From NCBI GenBank assembly GCA_008330645.1, contig VLTN01000003.1, positions 1 through 64,000 on the forward strand: DNA of 64,000 bases. The letters are read 5' to 3'. The notes below the pieces were generated by a model. That model ran no database searches, was not told where the DNA came from, and saw only the letters and a list, made by a program, of their open reading frames with translations. This document shows positions 11,701-21,407 of the stretch, one piece after another; position 1 is the stretch's first letter, and each line of letters begins with the position of its first letter. Position numbers and translations under genes: made by a program. Source of the stretch: Cafeteria roenbergensis. Its lineage: Eukaryota > Sar > Bigyra > Bicosoecida > Cafeteriaceae.

Positions 11701-12743
11701 AGGATGTGCGCCGGGCTGAGGGTGCGCGTCCCCGCAGAACGGACAGACAGCGCTACTTCTCGCATCTGAGCGCGGCCACGTGGACATCGTGCGGCTGCTG
11801 CTCGACCGTGGCGCCAGCATGGACACCGCCGACTATGTGAGTCAGCCCACGCACCTCGCCGCGCCACCGTCGTCGCTGCACGCCGCGTCCGGGCCCATGC
11901 CGCAGCGGATCGGATGCCGGTGGGCGAGGCGGCCAGCTGTGTGGGTGGTCGTGGCCGCGAGGTGAAGCGTGCGGCTGGTCGACGAGCAGGAGGATGTGCG
12001 CTTGGCTGAGGTTGCGCGTCCCCGCAGGACGGGCAGACAGCGCTGCTTCACGCATCTGAGCGCGGCCACGTGGACATCGTGCGGCTGCTGCTCGACCGTG
12101 GCGCCAGCATGGAGGCCGCCGATCGCGTGAGTCAGCCCACGCACCTCGCCGCGCCACCGTCGTCGCTGCACGCCGCGTCCGGGCCCATGCCGCAGCGGAT
12201 CGAATGCGGGTGGGCGAGGTGGCCAGCTGTGTGGGTGGTCGTGGCCGCGAGGTTAAGTGTGCGGCTGGTCGACGAGCAGGAGGATGTGCGCTTGGCTGAG
12301 GTTGCGCGTCCCCGCAGTACGGAAAGACAGCGCTGCTTGAAGCATCTGAGCACGGCCACGTGGACATCGTGCGGCTGCTGCTCGACCGTGGCGCCAGCAT
12401 GGACACCGCCGACTATGTGAGTCAGCCCACGCACCTCGCCGCGCCACCGTCGTCGCTGCACGCCGCGTCCGGGCCCATGCCGCAGCGGATCGAATGCGGG
12501 TGGGCGAGGTGGCCGGCTGGGTGGGTGGTCGTGGCCGCGAGGTTAAGTGTGCGGCTGGTCGACGAGCATGAGGACGCAAGCGTGAGAGGTGACCATACGG
12601 CATCGCAGCGTGGCTTGACAGCACTGATGATGGCCGCATGTAAAGACAACTTGGACATCGTGCGGCTGCTGCTCGACGAGGGTGCCAACGTGGATGCAAC
12701 GTCCGTGGTGAGCCACCGTAGTGCCCCCCGCAATGCAGAGTAG
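8746..12743 (+). CDS. Exon-modular ankyrin-repeat protein (14 exons predicted)
   Basis: Exon 1 (8746-8877, 44 codons) is an N-terminal cap, with LLLALADACDRGSTAEVSRL. Twelve ankyrin exons follow at 9124-9222, 9415-9513, 9705-9803, 9996-10094, 10286-10386, 10578-10676, 10868-10966, 11158-11256, 11448-11546, 11738-11836, 12028-12126 and 12318-12416. A last exon lies at 12609-12743. Each repeat exon is 99 bp (33 codons), phase 0, preceded by CGCAG and followed by GTGAGTCAGCCC. The repeat core is GHVDIVR[ML]LLDRGAS. Variation sits in the first 12 codons and the last five. The fifth repeat exon (10286-10386) has two extra bases and would shift the frame if included, while skipping it keeps the frame. 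The last exon could end at its own stop or splice on at 12708. Ankyrin repeats bind proteins; the partner is unknown. An ATG at 8353 in the same frame would add a 131-residue leader, but 8746 matches the start of the related gene at 6036. Confidence 0.8.
9124..12608 (+). repeat. Tandem 290-bp exon-plus-intron units (12 copies)
   Basis: Units of 99 bp exon plus about 191 bp intron repeat twelve times. Successive exon starts differ by 290 bp except the first (291), the fourth (291 after 9705), the one after the exon with two extra bases (292) and the last junction. Introns are almost identical along the whole array, including the stretch GGATCGAATGCGGGTGGGCG and the tail GCGCGTCCCCGCAG. Because 290 is not a multiple of three, reading through an intron always breaks the frame, so the array only makes sense when spliced. 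The array probably grew by unequal crossing-over. Confidence 0.9.
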
Positions 12744-13088
12744 CCGTGAGTCATTCGCCGCAGCCGAGAGTACCCTAGCACCAGGACTCACTCTCGACTT
12801 GTCTTGAGCTGCTTGGGCCGTCGACCGAGGCTTGCCTGTGTCGCAGATCGGGAGGAACGCCCTTCAGTATTGCTCTTGCCGCGAGTGCAGGACTCTGCTG
12901 CGCGGCGCTGAGCGCACTCAGCGCAGACAACGACGCCATTCCCTCGTCACTTGGGGTCACGCGGCCTTCAAGCAGAGATCCTGAAGCTGCTCCATGTTTG
13001 TGATGAAGATCTTGTGCTGTTGTCCATTCTGTTCACCTGAATGGGCGCTGAGAGGCCGCGTGCTGGTGAAGGACTGGTGTTGACCTAA
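12744..13088. other. No gene seen downstream of the ankyrin array
   Basis: This is a unique-looking stretch after the ankyrin stop. There is no convincing coding sequence on either strand and no repeat relative elsewhere in the window. It presumably contains the 3' end of the ankyrin transcript. Confidence 0.4.
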
Positions 13089-13440
13089 ATGGCTACACTT
13101 CGGCGCGGCGGGGACCACACGGGGTCGCCCGAGGGACGGGAGGGAGGGGTCAAACGATCGAATCGAGCACACACACACCACTCGGGGCGCGTGCGTGCGG
13201 CGGGTACGGGTACGGGTGCGGCCGGTGAGCCCCACGTGGGCTCGAACCGGTGTGCCCGCCCAGAGGGCGAGCTTGCGAGCGGGTCGAATGGCCCGCGCTT
13301 GCCGTGAGGCAGAGCCGGGGTCCTGCGATCGATAGCGCGCCCGCGCCACTTAGGGCGCGGGCGTGCAGCGGGTACGGGGTACGGCCGGTGTCCGGCAACG
13401 CCTCCGATTCGCCCTGGTGCGTGTGATCGTAGGGAATGGT
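13089..13440 (-). repeat. Divergent reversed relative of the ~400-bp repeat
   Basis: The stretch at 13104-13165, with GTCGCCCGAGGGACGGGAGG, is the reverse complement of part of the repeat at 8050-8110. Read on the minus strand, 13225-13245 gives CCGGTTCGAGCCCACG, which fits the tRNA B-box consensus GGTTCGANNCC. No convincing A box or cloverleaf was found, so this is not called a tRNA gene. Confidence 0.5.
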
Positions 13441-13442
13441 GA

Positions 13443-13735
13443 TCACGCATCCAGCAGTGGCCAAATGGGCACCTGTTAGGTGTCCGGCGCCAGCAGGCTA
13501 GGAGTTGCAGTGCCTTGCTCGGAGTCTGCACCCACAGGGGCACTGAAACCTCGCAAGCCACCTCCCAGCCTGCCGCGGGATGGGCGGGCGGGTCACGAAT
13601 GCGGCTTTGCTCTCTCGCACAACCTCAAAGCCGACCGCAACGGGCCCTGGAGTGCTGTGCGAGCGTTCGCACAGCACGGCGGGCAAAGCGAAGCGCACGC
13701 TGCGCGCGCCTTGCCAGCGAGCTGCTAGTCTTGGC
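13443..13735 (+). repeat. Left arm of a large inverted repeat
   Basis: Starting from CGCATCCAGCAGTGGCC, this arm reads through AAATGGGCACCTGTTAGG and GGGCCCTGGAGTGCTGTGCG to AGCGCACGCTGCGCGCGCC. It is matched by the reverse complement of 14567-14822 with small gaps, including a lost 12-18 bp segment. Arms of about 270 bp separated by about 830 bp suggest either a non-autonomous DNA transposon with long terminal inverted repeats or two opposed copies of one repeat. No clear target-site duplication was found. Confidence 0.65.
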
Positions 13736-13865
13736 CGCCGACGCAGGCGGGTAGACTTGAGCTCGAGACCCTCTGAGTCACGCCGAGGGCACCCCCAGCA
13801 CGCTGTGGGGGAGCCGCGCAGTCCAAGAGAGTGTCGTGACGATGCCAGATGGCTCGTCTATTTTG

Positions 13866-14040
13866 TCGGGGTAGAATCTACGTCTGCGGACAAATATGAA
13901 CCCAACCGGTTACCGAACCGACCCCCACGTGGGCTTGAACCGGTGTGCCCGCCCAGAGGGCGGGCTTGCGAGCGGGTCGGATGGCCTGCGGCTGCCGTGG
14001 GGCAGAGCGGGCCTGGGGTTGTTGCCCTGTCTTGAGGGCG
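13866..14040 (-). repeat. Short reversed relative of the ~400-bp repeat
   Basis: GTGGGCTTGAACCGGTGTGC at about 13928 followed by CGCCCAGAGGGCGGGCTTGC matches the segment at 13240-13280. The stretch TCTGCGGACAAATATGAACC at 13881 resembles TCTGCGAACAAATATGAATC at 8208 and 14479. It is therefore a mosaic of pieces of the same family. Confidence 0.5.
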
Positions 14041-14162
14041 GCAGCCGCTCAACTCGAGGGGACAGCAGCACAAGATTTACATCACAAACATGCTCCATGC
14101 TTGTAGAACTGACCGAAGTCTGGGGCTGCTGTTCAACTTGGTTGGCGCCAAAACGCCACCGC

Positions 14163-14566
14163 TAAAACCTTGCGAGTGCATGTGGCTCTGCTTTCTGCGG
14201 CAGAGCTGCGCCTCGCCGATCGTCAATCGTCTTGCGCCCTTCGAGAAGCGAGCGCAACCGGTGCTCAAGCCCGCGTGGGCTTCCCGGGCGTACCCTCCGA
14301 ACCGTCTCGCGCGCACGCCCCATGTGGTGTGTGAACTCGCGTGACCCACCCTCCCGTCCCCCGGGCGACCCTGGCGGTCCCCGCCGAGCCGAATCTATAG
14401 CCACTAGGTCAGCATCGGCGATCCTCGCCTTCACTCTGCCAACCAGAAGCAAGACAGCAGTCGTGGAATCATATTCGTCTGCGAACAAATATGAATCCCG
14501 AGCGATTTCTGGATGACCTGCGACGTTGCCAACTCGGCACGGTCTCGCGCGCGCGCCAAGCAGCAG
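14163..14566 (+). repeat. Dispersed ~400-bp repeat, copy B
   Basis: Near-identical to 7890-8296 from ACCTTGCGAGTGCATGTGGC through CGAATCTATAGCCACTAGG to CGCGCGCGCCAAGCAG. A few substitutions and small indels lie near 14290-14345. It lies inside the inverted-repeat structure 13443-14822. No coding sequence is supported in it. Confidence 0.75.
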
Positions 14567-14822
14567 CTCTCCGGCAAGGCGCGCGCAGCGTGCGCTTCGG
14601 GTTGCCTTCCGTGCCGTGCCTGCGTTCGCACAGCACTCCAGGGCCCGTTGCGGTCGGCTTCGCGGCTGTGTGAGGGCAAGGCCGCATTCGTGAGGCTGGG
14701 AGGTGGCTTGCGAGGTGTCAGTGCCCCCGAAGGTGCAGTCTCCGAGAAAGACACCGTCACTCCCAGCCTGCTGGCGCTGAACACCTAGCAGGTGCCCATT
14801 TGGCCACTGTCAGATGCATGGC
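14567..14822 (-). repeat. Right arm of a large inverted repeat
   Basis: Reverse complement of the arm at 13443-13735. Its outer end, read on the minus strand, begins ATGCATCTGACAGTGGCCAA, compared with CGCATCCAGCAGTGGCCAA on the left. Similarity is high through CTGGGAG, CTCGCAAGCCACCTCCCAGC and GACCGCAACGGGCCCTGGAG. Confidence 0.65.
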
Positions 14823-15454
14823 TACATTTGTCTCCGATCACACACCAGGGCTGGTCGGAGGCGTCGTTGTACTTCTGAGTGAATGGCTTTGGAGGCTGGG
14901 TGACGCAGCGCCCTGCCAGCCTCAGCAGAGCCAGTGCTCTCCACTGCAGTAGAGACATGACGAAATGCCCCTGTGCCAAGCAGATCTTGAGTGAAGGAGG
15001 GAGCGAGGTCTGAGGCCGACATGTCACAACACGACCGTTTGCCTTTGCCTCCGAACTGGGAGACGAAGTCGAAGATGACGCATGGTGGTGGGCAATGGGC
15101 GTGGGCGGCGCCAGTATCCTCAGGAGCAGCGCACTGCGGTGAGCGGGGGCGGCAGCGAGAGCGAGCTCGGGAATGGCACCGCCAACTCTTGCGCAGCTCA
15201 CGACGCACAGTCTTCATTCGCAACCATGCGACGGCCGGGCACTGTGCGCGGCTGCGTTTGTGGTCCTGGACTGAGCCATTGCGCACCTGGGTGCAGCCAA
15301 TTCAAACAGGGAGTCTTGGGTGCAGCAGCAAGCAAGCCAGCAGAGTTCACGGGACAAGTACCAAGCGCGCGAGTCTGGGAGGACGAAGCGGCTACAAACT
15401 CCACGCAGTTCTCCTTCACAGTTTCCCGCCTGGTTTCGAGTCCCCAGGCGCACG
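14823..15454. other. No supported gene
   Basis: I see no convincing coding sequence here. It should contain the 3' untranslated region of the minus-strand gene that ends at 15455. An open plus-strand frame crosses it but has no family resemblance and runs antisense into the next gene. Confidence 0.35.
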
Positions 15455-18448
15455 TCATCCCTTGCCGTGGCTTGCCAGGCCAGTCTCGTGGAGGAGCAGC
15501 GCTGCCATGGTGCCAAGGCTGCCAGACAGCAGCAGGGCTCTCGACGCAAGTGCAGTTGCTGCCGGGTCGCGGTGGCCGGGACATGGCAGCCCAGACGGAT
15601 TGTGCTGCAGAAGCCCCGCCGCTGCCCAAGCATCGGCAGCAGTCTGGGCAGAGAAAGGACTGGCAACGCCAGCAGCCCCCACAATGTGAACCGCGCTGAG
15701 GCAGTCAACCCGCAGCGAGATGCCACGAGTTGCAAGCGCGGCAGTTGATGAATCTGATGTCACCAAGCTCTGCGGCGCGGCGGCTGGCGCAGGAATCGCT
15801 GCGGCCGAGGAGGGCGCAGCGCCATTTCCGAGTAGAATCGAGACTTGAAGCAACTGGGGCGGTTCACTGTTGCCGTCGGCAGCCGAGCGTGCCGACTTTG
15901 CCAAGCGGTCCCCGGCCGCGCCGCCCATGGACCCGGACTGAGGCACCACCAGAACTCTGATCCGCAGCGAGCCGGAGGAGCAAACCTCTGCGCCAGCCAC
16001 TAGAATCCCCCTTATTTCGGATTGAGGTGCGGCAGGCGCTGACGCTACGCCTCCTGAGTTTGGGACTTCTTCGTTGCGATCGAGCTCAGCAGCGGTCCAC
16101 AGCTGCTGGCCCACCCCGCAGGTTCCCAACAAGTCAGTTGCCAAGCGCAGTGCCGAGCAGCACGATACAGCAGCTGCCCATCGAGCCGCTACATCCGCTG
16201 GGTCCACCAAGCCAGCTTGCTGCTGGCTGCTGTTCAATGAACTTGTTGCGGGAAAGAGCGGGACGTAGCGCACAAGCCGGTCCTTGCCGCGTGTCGACAC
16301 GACAGTCACTGTCCTGAGTGACACCCGGCGAGCGCACAACTCAGGTTCCATGTCGCTCGCCGGTCGCTTGCCACCTGATCCCGCCGTGGCCGCCGGGGCA
16401 GCTGCCGCATGGGCGCGCTCCAGCAACTCGACCTCCAGGTGCCCTTCTGACCACAGCAGGGGCTCGCATTGGCCGTGGCAAGCAACAGGCTGCCATAGCA
16501 AGCGAGGAGCATGAACCAGCGCCATCGCCCTCCACGCAGGCACACCACGGCAGACGCCAGCGGCTTCCGTGCGTGCTGCGGGTGGCAGCACAGGCGAGGC
16601 TTGTGTCGAGCTTGCAGGGGGTCCCACACCACGAGCCACACTGCCAGACCGCAGCTTTCGAAGGAGCATCGTCTCTGCTGCCGCGCATAGCGGGAGAGCC
16701 AGCGGCAGTCCCAAAAATGGAGTCGCGAGCAAGCCCGGCGTTGCGCAGCTTCCGGCGCCAGGGAGCCACACCATCTCGGGAGCGCAAGCATGCTGAACGG
16801 CAAAGAGCACGTCAGGCGACCTGGTGGCTAAGCCGGGGGTCTCCGAAGTGCCAGCCACCCTTGCGGCATAGTCTGCGCCATCCATCTCCGCTGGACAGTA
16901 ACGCGGAAGCCAGAGTGGTCTGACCCACCGCCCGTAGGGACCCTGAGCATCAGAGCTCGCAGCGCCATAGCCTTCCGGCAAGGAGTGCACTCGGCCCTTG
17001 GCTGGCAGACGCGAGCAAGCCCACGCAATGAGCGGGCTGGGAACGAGAGGAGTCTCGCTGCTTGGCCGGCCGCGCCGGGCCCACACCCCGAAGAGACCCG
17101 GACTGCGATGGATGCGCTGGGCAGTGGATGCGTGCCAAAGGGCTTCTTGCACCGCCCCCTGCCACGTGGTCGGGAGCCGCCGATTGCCCGCGCCGTCGGG
17201 TCTTGCCCAGAGAGCATGCGGCAGAGGTTGGGGTCTGGGTAAACCCTCCCCGGGCGCTCCAGTCTCAGCAGATCTGCGAGCGGAAGGCACTTCGGTCCGG
17301 GTGCCCCCGTCGTACACAGGGGCGCATCTGTCCGGCAGCCAGAGCGGAATGCACGGAAGAAAGGCTTTGTCTCGCACTGCAAAGGCACAGGCTTTCTCAA
17401 CGGCGAGCATCCAGCGCGCAGCGGATGCTGCCGGCGATGCAAGCGCAGGGCCTGGCGAACGCGGCGCTGCTGTGGCGTCAGGCAGGCGGGTGGCACCCGC
17501 GAGGTGGGCCGTCTGCAGCCGGTGCAGCAGCCGCTTGACCGCTGCTGCGCGAAACTGGACGCCAATTTCCAAAGTTGCCCCCGCCTCCAGTTGCGCCCGG
17601 CCAGCTGGCGTGCTCTGGTCCGGTGAAGTCAGTGTCCGACTCAGGAGCTCAGCCTCCTCGTCAAGCGCAGAGAACCCAGACGAGCCAGTTGCGAGCTGGA
17701 TATCCCCTGACAGGTCGCCTTCGAGGGCAGAAGTGCCCTCAAGATCGTCAATGCCGGGGGCCGTCGGCTCAATGATGTGCACCTGGCAGGCGACCACCCG
17801 GCCGTCCACGGCCCCGATACTCACCTCCACACTCACGCCAGGTGAGAAAGCGTGGACCACGACAAGCCCATGCAGCGCGGCCTGCTCAGATGGCCGCTGC
17901 TCGAGGGCGTCTGAACCGTCACCGTCGCCGTTTCCGGACAGCTCGCGCTTTTCCGCGTCCGCTTCAAAGCGCGAGCCGCTTCCACCTTCACGCTGAAGAG
18001 CGGCGACAGCGAGCAGCACTGGTAGAGCGGTGAGCAACGCAGATGCCGAGCCACCTGCCGCTCGCACGCTGGCAGCAGCGTACTGCTTCACGAGACCCGC
18101 GGGGAGGTTGGCTGCTGGACAGGCTTGGCTGATCGAGTCTGCTGCAGCCTTCTCAGCTGCCGCAACGGCGGACGCGGAGGCCTCAACGACAGTCTTGGCT
18201 GCTGCTGCCACCCCCTTGGAGTGCGTGTGTCTGCGGCGAGCAAAGTCGACGGAATGCGGCCACCACGAGGAGTCTCGCTCACCCGTCGGCACCATGGCAT
18301 GCTGCCGCTGTAGCCTTTGCAGCGAGGCCCGAGCAGTCTGTGAGCACTGCCTGCGAAGCGCAGGCCAGTGAGCTCACGCATGTTCGACGGCCTGGCGGCG
18401 CTCAGCAAGTGCGGCCGATGCTCCCGAGGTCGCGAGTAGCCGGGCCAT
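15455..18448 (-). CDS. Unrecognised ~988-aa protein
   Basis: I do not recognise this protein. The model joins exon 18448-18378 (from ATG, MARLLATSGASAALAERRQ) to 18350-15455 through a GTGAGC donor and a TTCGCAG acceptor with matching phase, giving about 988 residues. The long exon alone is open for 946 codons from ATG at 18295. Seen are an Ala-rich N-terminal helix-prone part, an acidic Ser/Asp/Glu patch around residues 130-250, and many conserved-looking Trp/Cys-rich segments mid-protein (LPCIPLWLPDRCAP, WVRPLWLPRYCP). Near the C-terminus are beta-like stretches such as GILVAGAEVC and LRIRVLVVPQSG. No signal peptide or membrane helix stands out. Further 5' exons up to about 19230 are possible. 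Base composition and codon use resemble the neighbours. Confidence 0.55.
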
Positions 18449-19713
18449 TGGCGTCGACCACCTGAGGTTTTGATTGCCAGCACTGCCTGGAGGACCTTCC
18501 GTCGTGGCAGCCCCGCGGGGTGAGAGCGCTCCTTCCGAAGACGCAACCTGCGCACCGCCACCGAATGGGCTTGGCCGAAGCGCTTTGGGTGGCGCGCAGC
18601 GTCGCACCGAGACGCCCGCAGCACGCGAGCTGGCGGCCCAACTCCCAGCACATGAGCTCGACCCCAGCTATGTGCCTCGGCGCCAAGTGCCGCTCTGGAG
18701 CAGCCGACGGGCCAAGGTTCCCTGGCCACCTCGCGCTCGCGCGCCCGACCCGCCCAGGCGTCTGCAGCCCAGCGACGGCCTTCCTCGCGAGCCCACCACG
18801 GCCACGGGGCAATTCGTGCCAAACGCACCCCTCTCCTCCTCTCTGTTTTGGCATTGCCCAGGGCCGTCGTCCCTTTGCCAAGCAGCCAAGCTGCTCACCG
18901 CTCGAAGCGCAGCCGCGGACTCCCGCAGCGCTGCCGATGCCGAGGCAAGTTTCGCGGCAGCGGCATGGTCCCAATTTTCGTGGCCTGCGGCTCGGCAAGG
19001 TCAGCGAGTTCTGCGACGCTCCAGGTCGGGCGCACCGAGCGGGCAGCAAAAGCAGCCGCACGTGTTGTTTGAGTCTGCGTCGTCTTGCTCACACTGCCAT
19101 GGGTGTGCGGGCGAGGCCTCAAGCGCCTCAGTGGCTAGGGCCAGGGCTTGCCCGACCGTGATGGCCCTGTCCCGCTCCCGGGACCCGTCCATGCGTTCGG
19201 TGGGGTGAGGCGATGCTTGCTGCACGGTCGCCAACCATCCGCCTCGGCGACTGGCTCTGCATTCAGCGCATTGCTGGTGCTAGAGATTGAGCAAAATTTT
19301 CCGTTTGCCGAGTGCACGTGTGTCGCGAGGGAGCAGCGCTCGTATAGGAAGCCAATGCGCACATTCTTCGGCGAGCAGCTCGTGGCAGTCACGACTGCCC
19401 GTGGTGGCCCGCAACTCAACATCTGGATGAGCGGCACCTGCGGTTGCGCACGGAGTGCAGGACAAAGGCGGGAGTGGCAGAGAGAGAGAGAGAGGGAGCT
19501 TGATGGGAGTTTGTGCAAGCCTGCCCACGCACGAAGCGAACGAAAGTAGCTCTCTGGTGAAAGGTCAAAAGTCCACACGACATGTTTTGGTGACTTCGGA
19601 CAAGAGGACAGCAGTATGTCAGACTTCGTCATCGAGCTGCGAACGCGGGCGAACCAAAGCAATGGCTAGCCAAACCTCACCTTGGCTGAAAGATGCCACC
19701 AAGTTTGAAGGCG
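18449..19713. other. Gene-poor stretch, possible 5' exons of the minus-strand gene
   Basis: Several short minus-strand open stretches look protein-like, for example MDGSRERDRAITVGQALALA from about 19193, and AARSVRPTWSVAELADLAEP near 19020-19060. I could not join them in phase to the gene below, so they are not called. A GA-dinucleotide run lies at about 19479-19496. The part from 19500 to 19713 should hold promoter sequence or the 3' untranslated region of the carrier gene. Confidence 0.35.
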
Positions 19714-21164
19714 CTAGAGGGCTTCAGCTCCAATGGCAGAGCGAAGGCCTTCAAACACCATGAGCGACACCGTGGTGTGAGGCCCAATGCGGGCCCATGA
19801 TGCCATGGCTCCTTTCCACAGAGCAGCAGGTCCCTCGTTGCGGACGGTGGAGAGCAGGCAGTCAAGCGCCCCGGAGTAGCGCGGCGCCGTCCCTGACGAC
19901 GCGGCAGCCGCCCGCTGCTCCATCATGCGAGTCTTAACAATGTCCACCGGGTTGGTGACCATGGCCGTGAGAAACCCGGCCAGCGAGGATGCAGCAAAGT
20001 GAAGCAGAAGGCCCTCGGAAGCCAGGCCCCTTCGCAGGCATTGGTGCTTGATCTCGTCGTAGGCTGGGACTTGCGTGGCTGTCAAGAGCGCCGCGCGTTG
20101 AACAGACGGCAGTACACCTTGCCACAGCCCGGGCACCCCGCCCTCGTGGCGGACCACATGCTTCACGGCGTCGATCACGCCCAGGCTGCCTGGGCCTTGA
20201 TAGGCCTGGCACCGAATCTTGATCAGGTCACAGGGGTTCGCAAAGGACGCGCCAACCGTCCCGGACATGGCGCCGGCCGCCACTTTGACAGAAAGGGGCG
20301 TGTTTGCGCGGTCCGTGGCGCCGAGGAGCTCCTTGAACGGCTCGTAGAGGCCCATGCGGACGCCCGAGTACGACAGTTCCCGCAACACCGAGGGGAGGAT
20401 TCCCTTGTACAGCCCCATGAGGCCTGCGCGCGTTCAAGGCGGCCAGAACGCAAGTCCACGCAGGATCGATCGGGAAGGGTTGTCCTGGCAGGGTCGTCCA
20501 CAGTCGGCTTGCGTGCCTCAAGCGCGAAGACTGCTGTGCCTCGCAAGCCTTCCAGGATGGCAAGGACTGTGCGCGGTGCGTGCGCTGCAGCTGCCTTGGG
20601 GGCAGGTCTGCCGCTCACCTTCAGTCCGTACGATGCTGACGAGGCCTGAGGCGAAGTTGGGGTACTTCCGGGCCGCACCTCGCCCCTTGAGCTCGCCGTC
20701 GAGCTGCTGGCGGATCTTGACCACATCCAGTGGGTTCGTGAGCTGCAAATCAGGTCATGCCGAGGAACAGGGCCCCCAGCGTCACGGTGGCCCGGCGCAT
20801 GGCTGGCCGAGAGTGCGGCGGCACCACAAAAACTCGCTGCAAGCCGCAGCGCCGCCACGAGCTCTGCCAAATGGCTCCCGCAACAAGCATCCAGGGCGGA
20901 CGGCGTGATTCTTTGCGAACCAAAGGCCGCGTCGCGCGAGGCATCGCCCTCCCTGGCCCCAAAGTGCTCGCACCACCCATGCCTCGCCACAGCCGCGAGG
21001 GGCGCAGCCGGCGCTCGGCACACGCGCGCCACCAGGCCGAGCGCACGCTCGCGCGCGTTTGGTCTCACCGTGGCGGCACTGGCGTTCGAGGCTCCAGCCA
21101 TGACCAGCCGCTCCCAAAGCGCGATCGGCCGCTTCGGGGCAGACTCATGAGTCGCTGCGGCCAT
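19714..21164 (-). CDS. Mitochondrial carrier family (SLC25) protein
   Basis: A solute exchanger of the mitochondrial inner membrane. Three exons join in phase: 21164-21069, 20742-20619 and 20423-19714 (introns 326 and 195 bp, GTGAG...CAG), giving 309 residues, the usual family length. Signature motifs of the three repeats are NPLDVVKIR, NPCDLIKIR and NPVDIVKTR, each at the end of the first helix of a repeat. The C-terminal half of each repeat carries the expected glycine-rich turn (EGLMGLYKGILPS, GVPGLWQGVLPS, GPAALWKGAMAS). TQVPAYDEIKH and GVRMGLYEPFKE place it nearest the dicarboxylate/oxoglutarate/uncoupling-protein-like group, which is inference; the substrate is not certain. The start ATG at 21164 gives a short N-terminus before the first helix (LWERLVMAGASNASAAT). 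Confidence 0.9.
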
Positions 21165-21407
21165 GCGCACGTGGGCTCGAAAGAGTGAACGAATCACGAT
21201 CCTGTGGCGGGCGGGTGGCGTGGCACGCTTGCTCTGCTCCGGACCATTGCAGCCGGACGTGGGCTGGAAGCGTGTGTGGCCCAGGCGCGGCAAGCGTAGG
21301 TCTCCGCGTTGGGATGGGCCCGGGGCTGCAGCCGCCCCCCCCCCTCTGCACCCTGGGCATTGCGGGGCATCTCGGCGGGCAAGGCGCGCGCTGGAGCGTG
21401 CGCTGGT

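Noticed and set aside
9118-12608. Possible CRISPR-like or satellite array
   Set aside because: The 290-bp period contains a 99-bp ankyrin exon and splice sites in every unit, so it is a spliced gene and not a CRISPR array or plain satellite.
13220-13330. tRNA gene
   Set aside because: Only a B-box-like motif is present. No acceptor stem, anticodon loop or A box could be paired.
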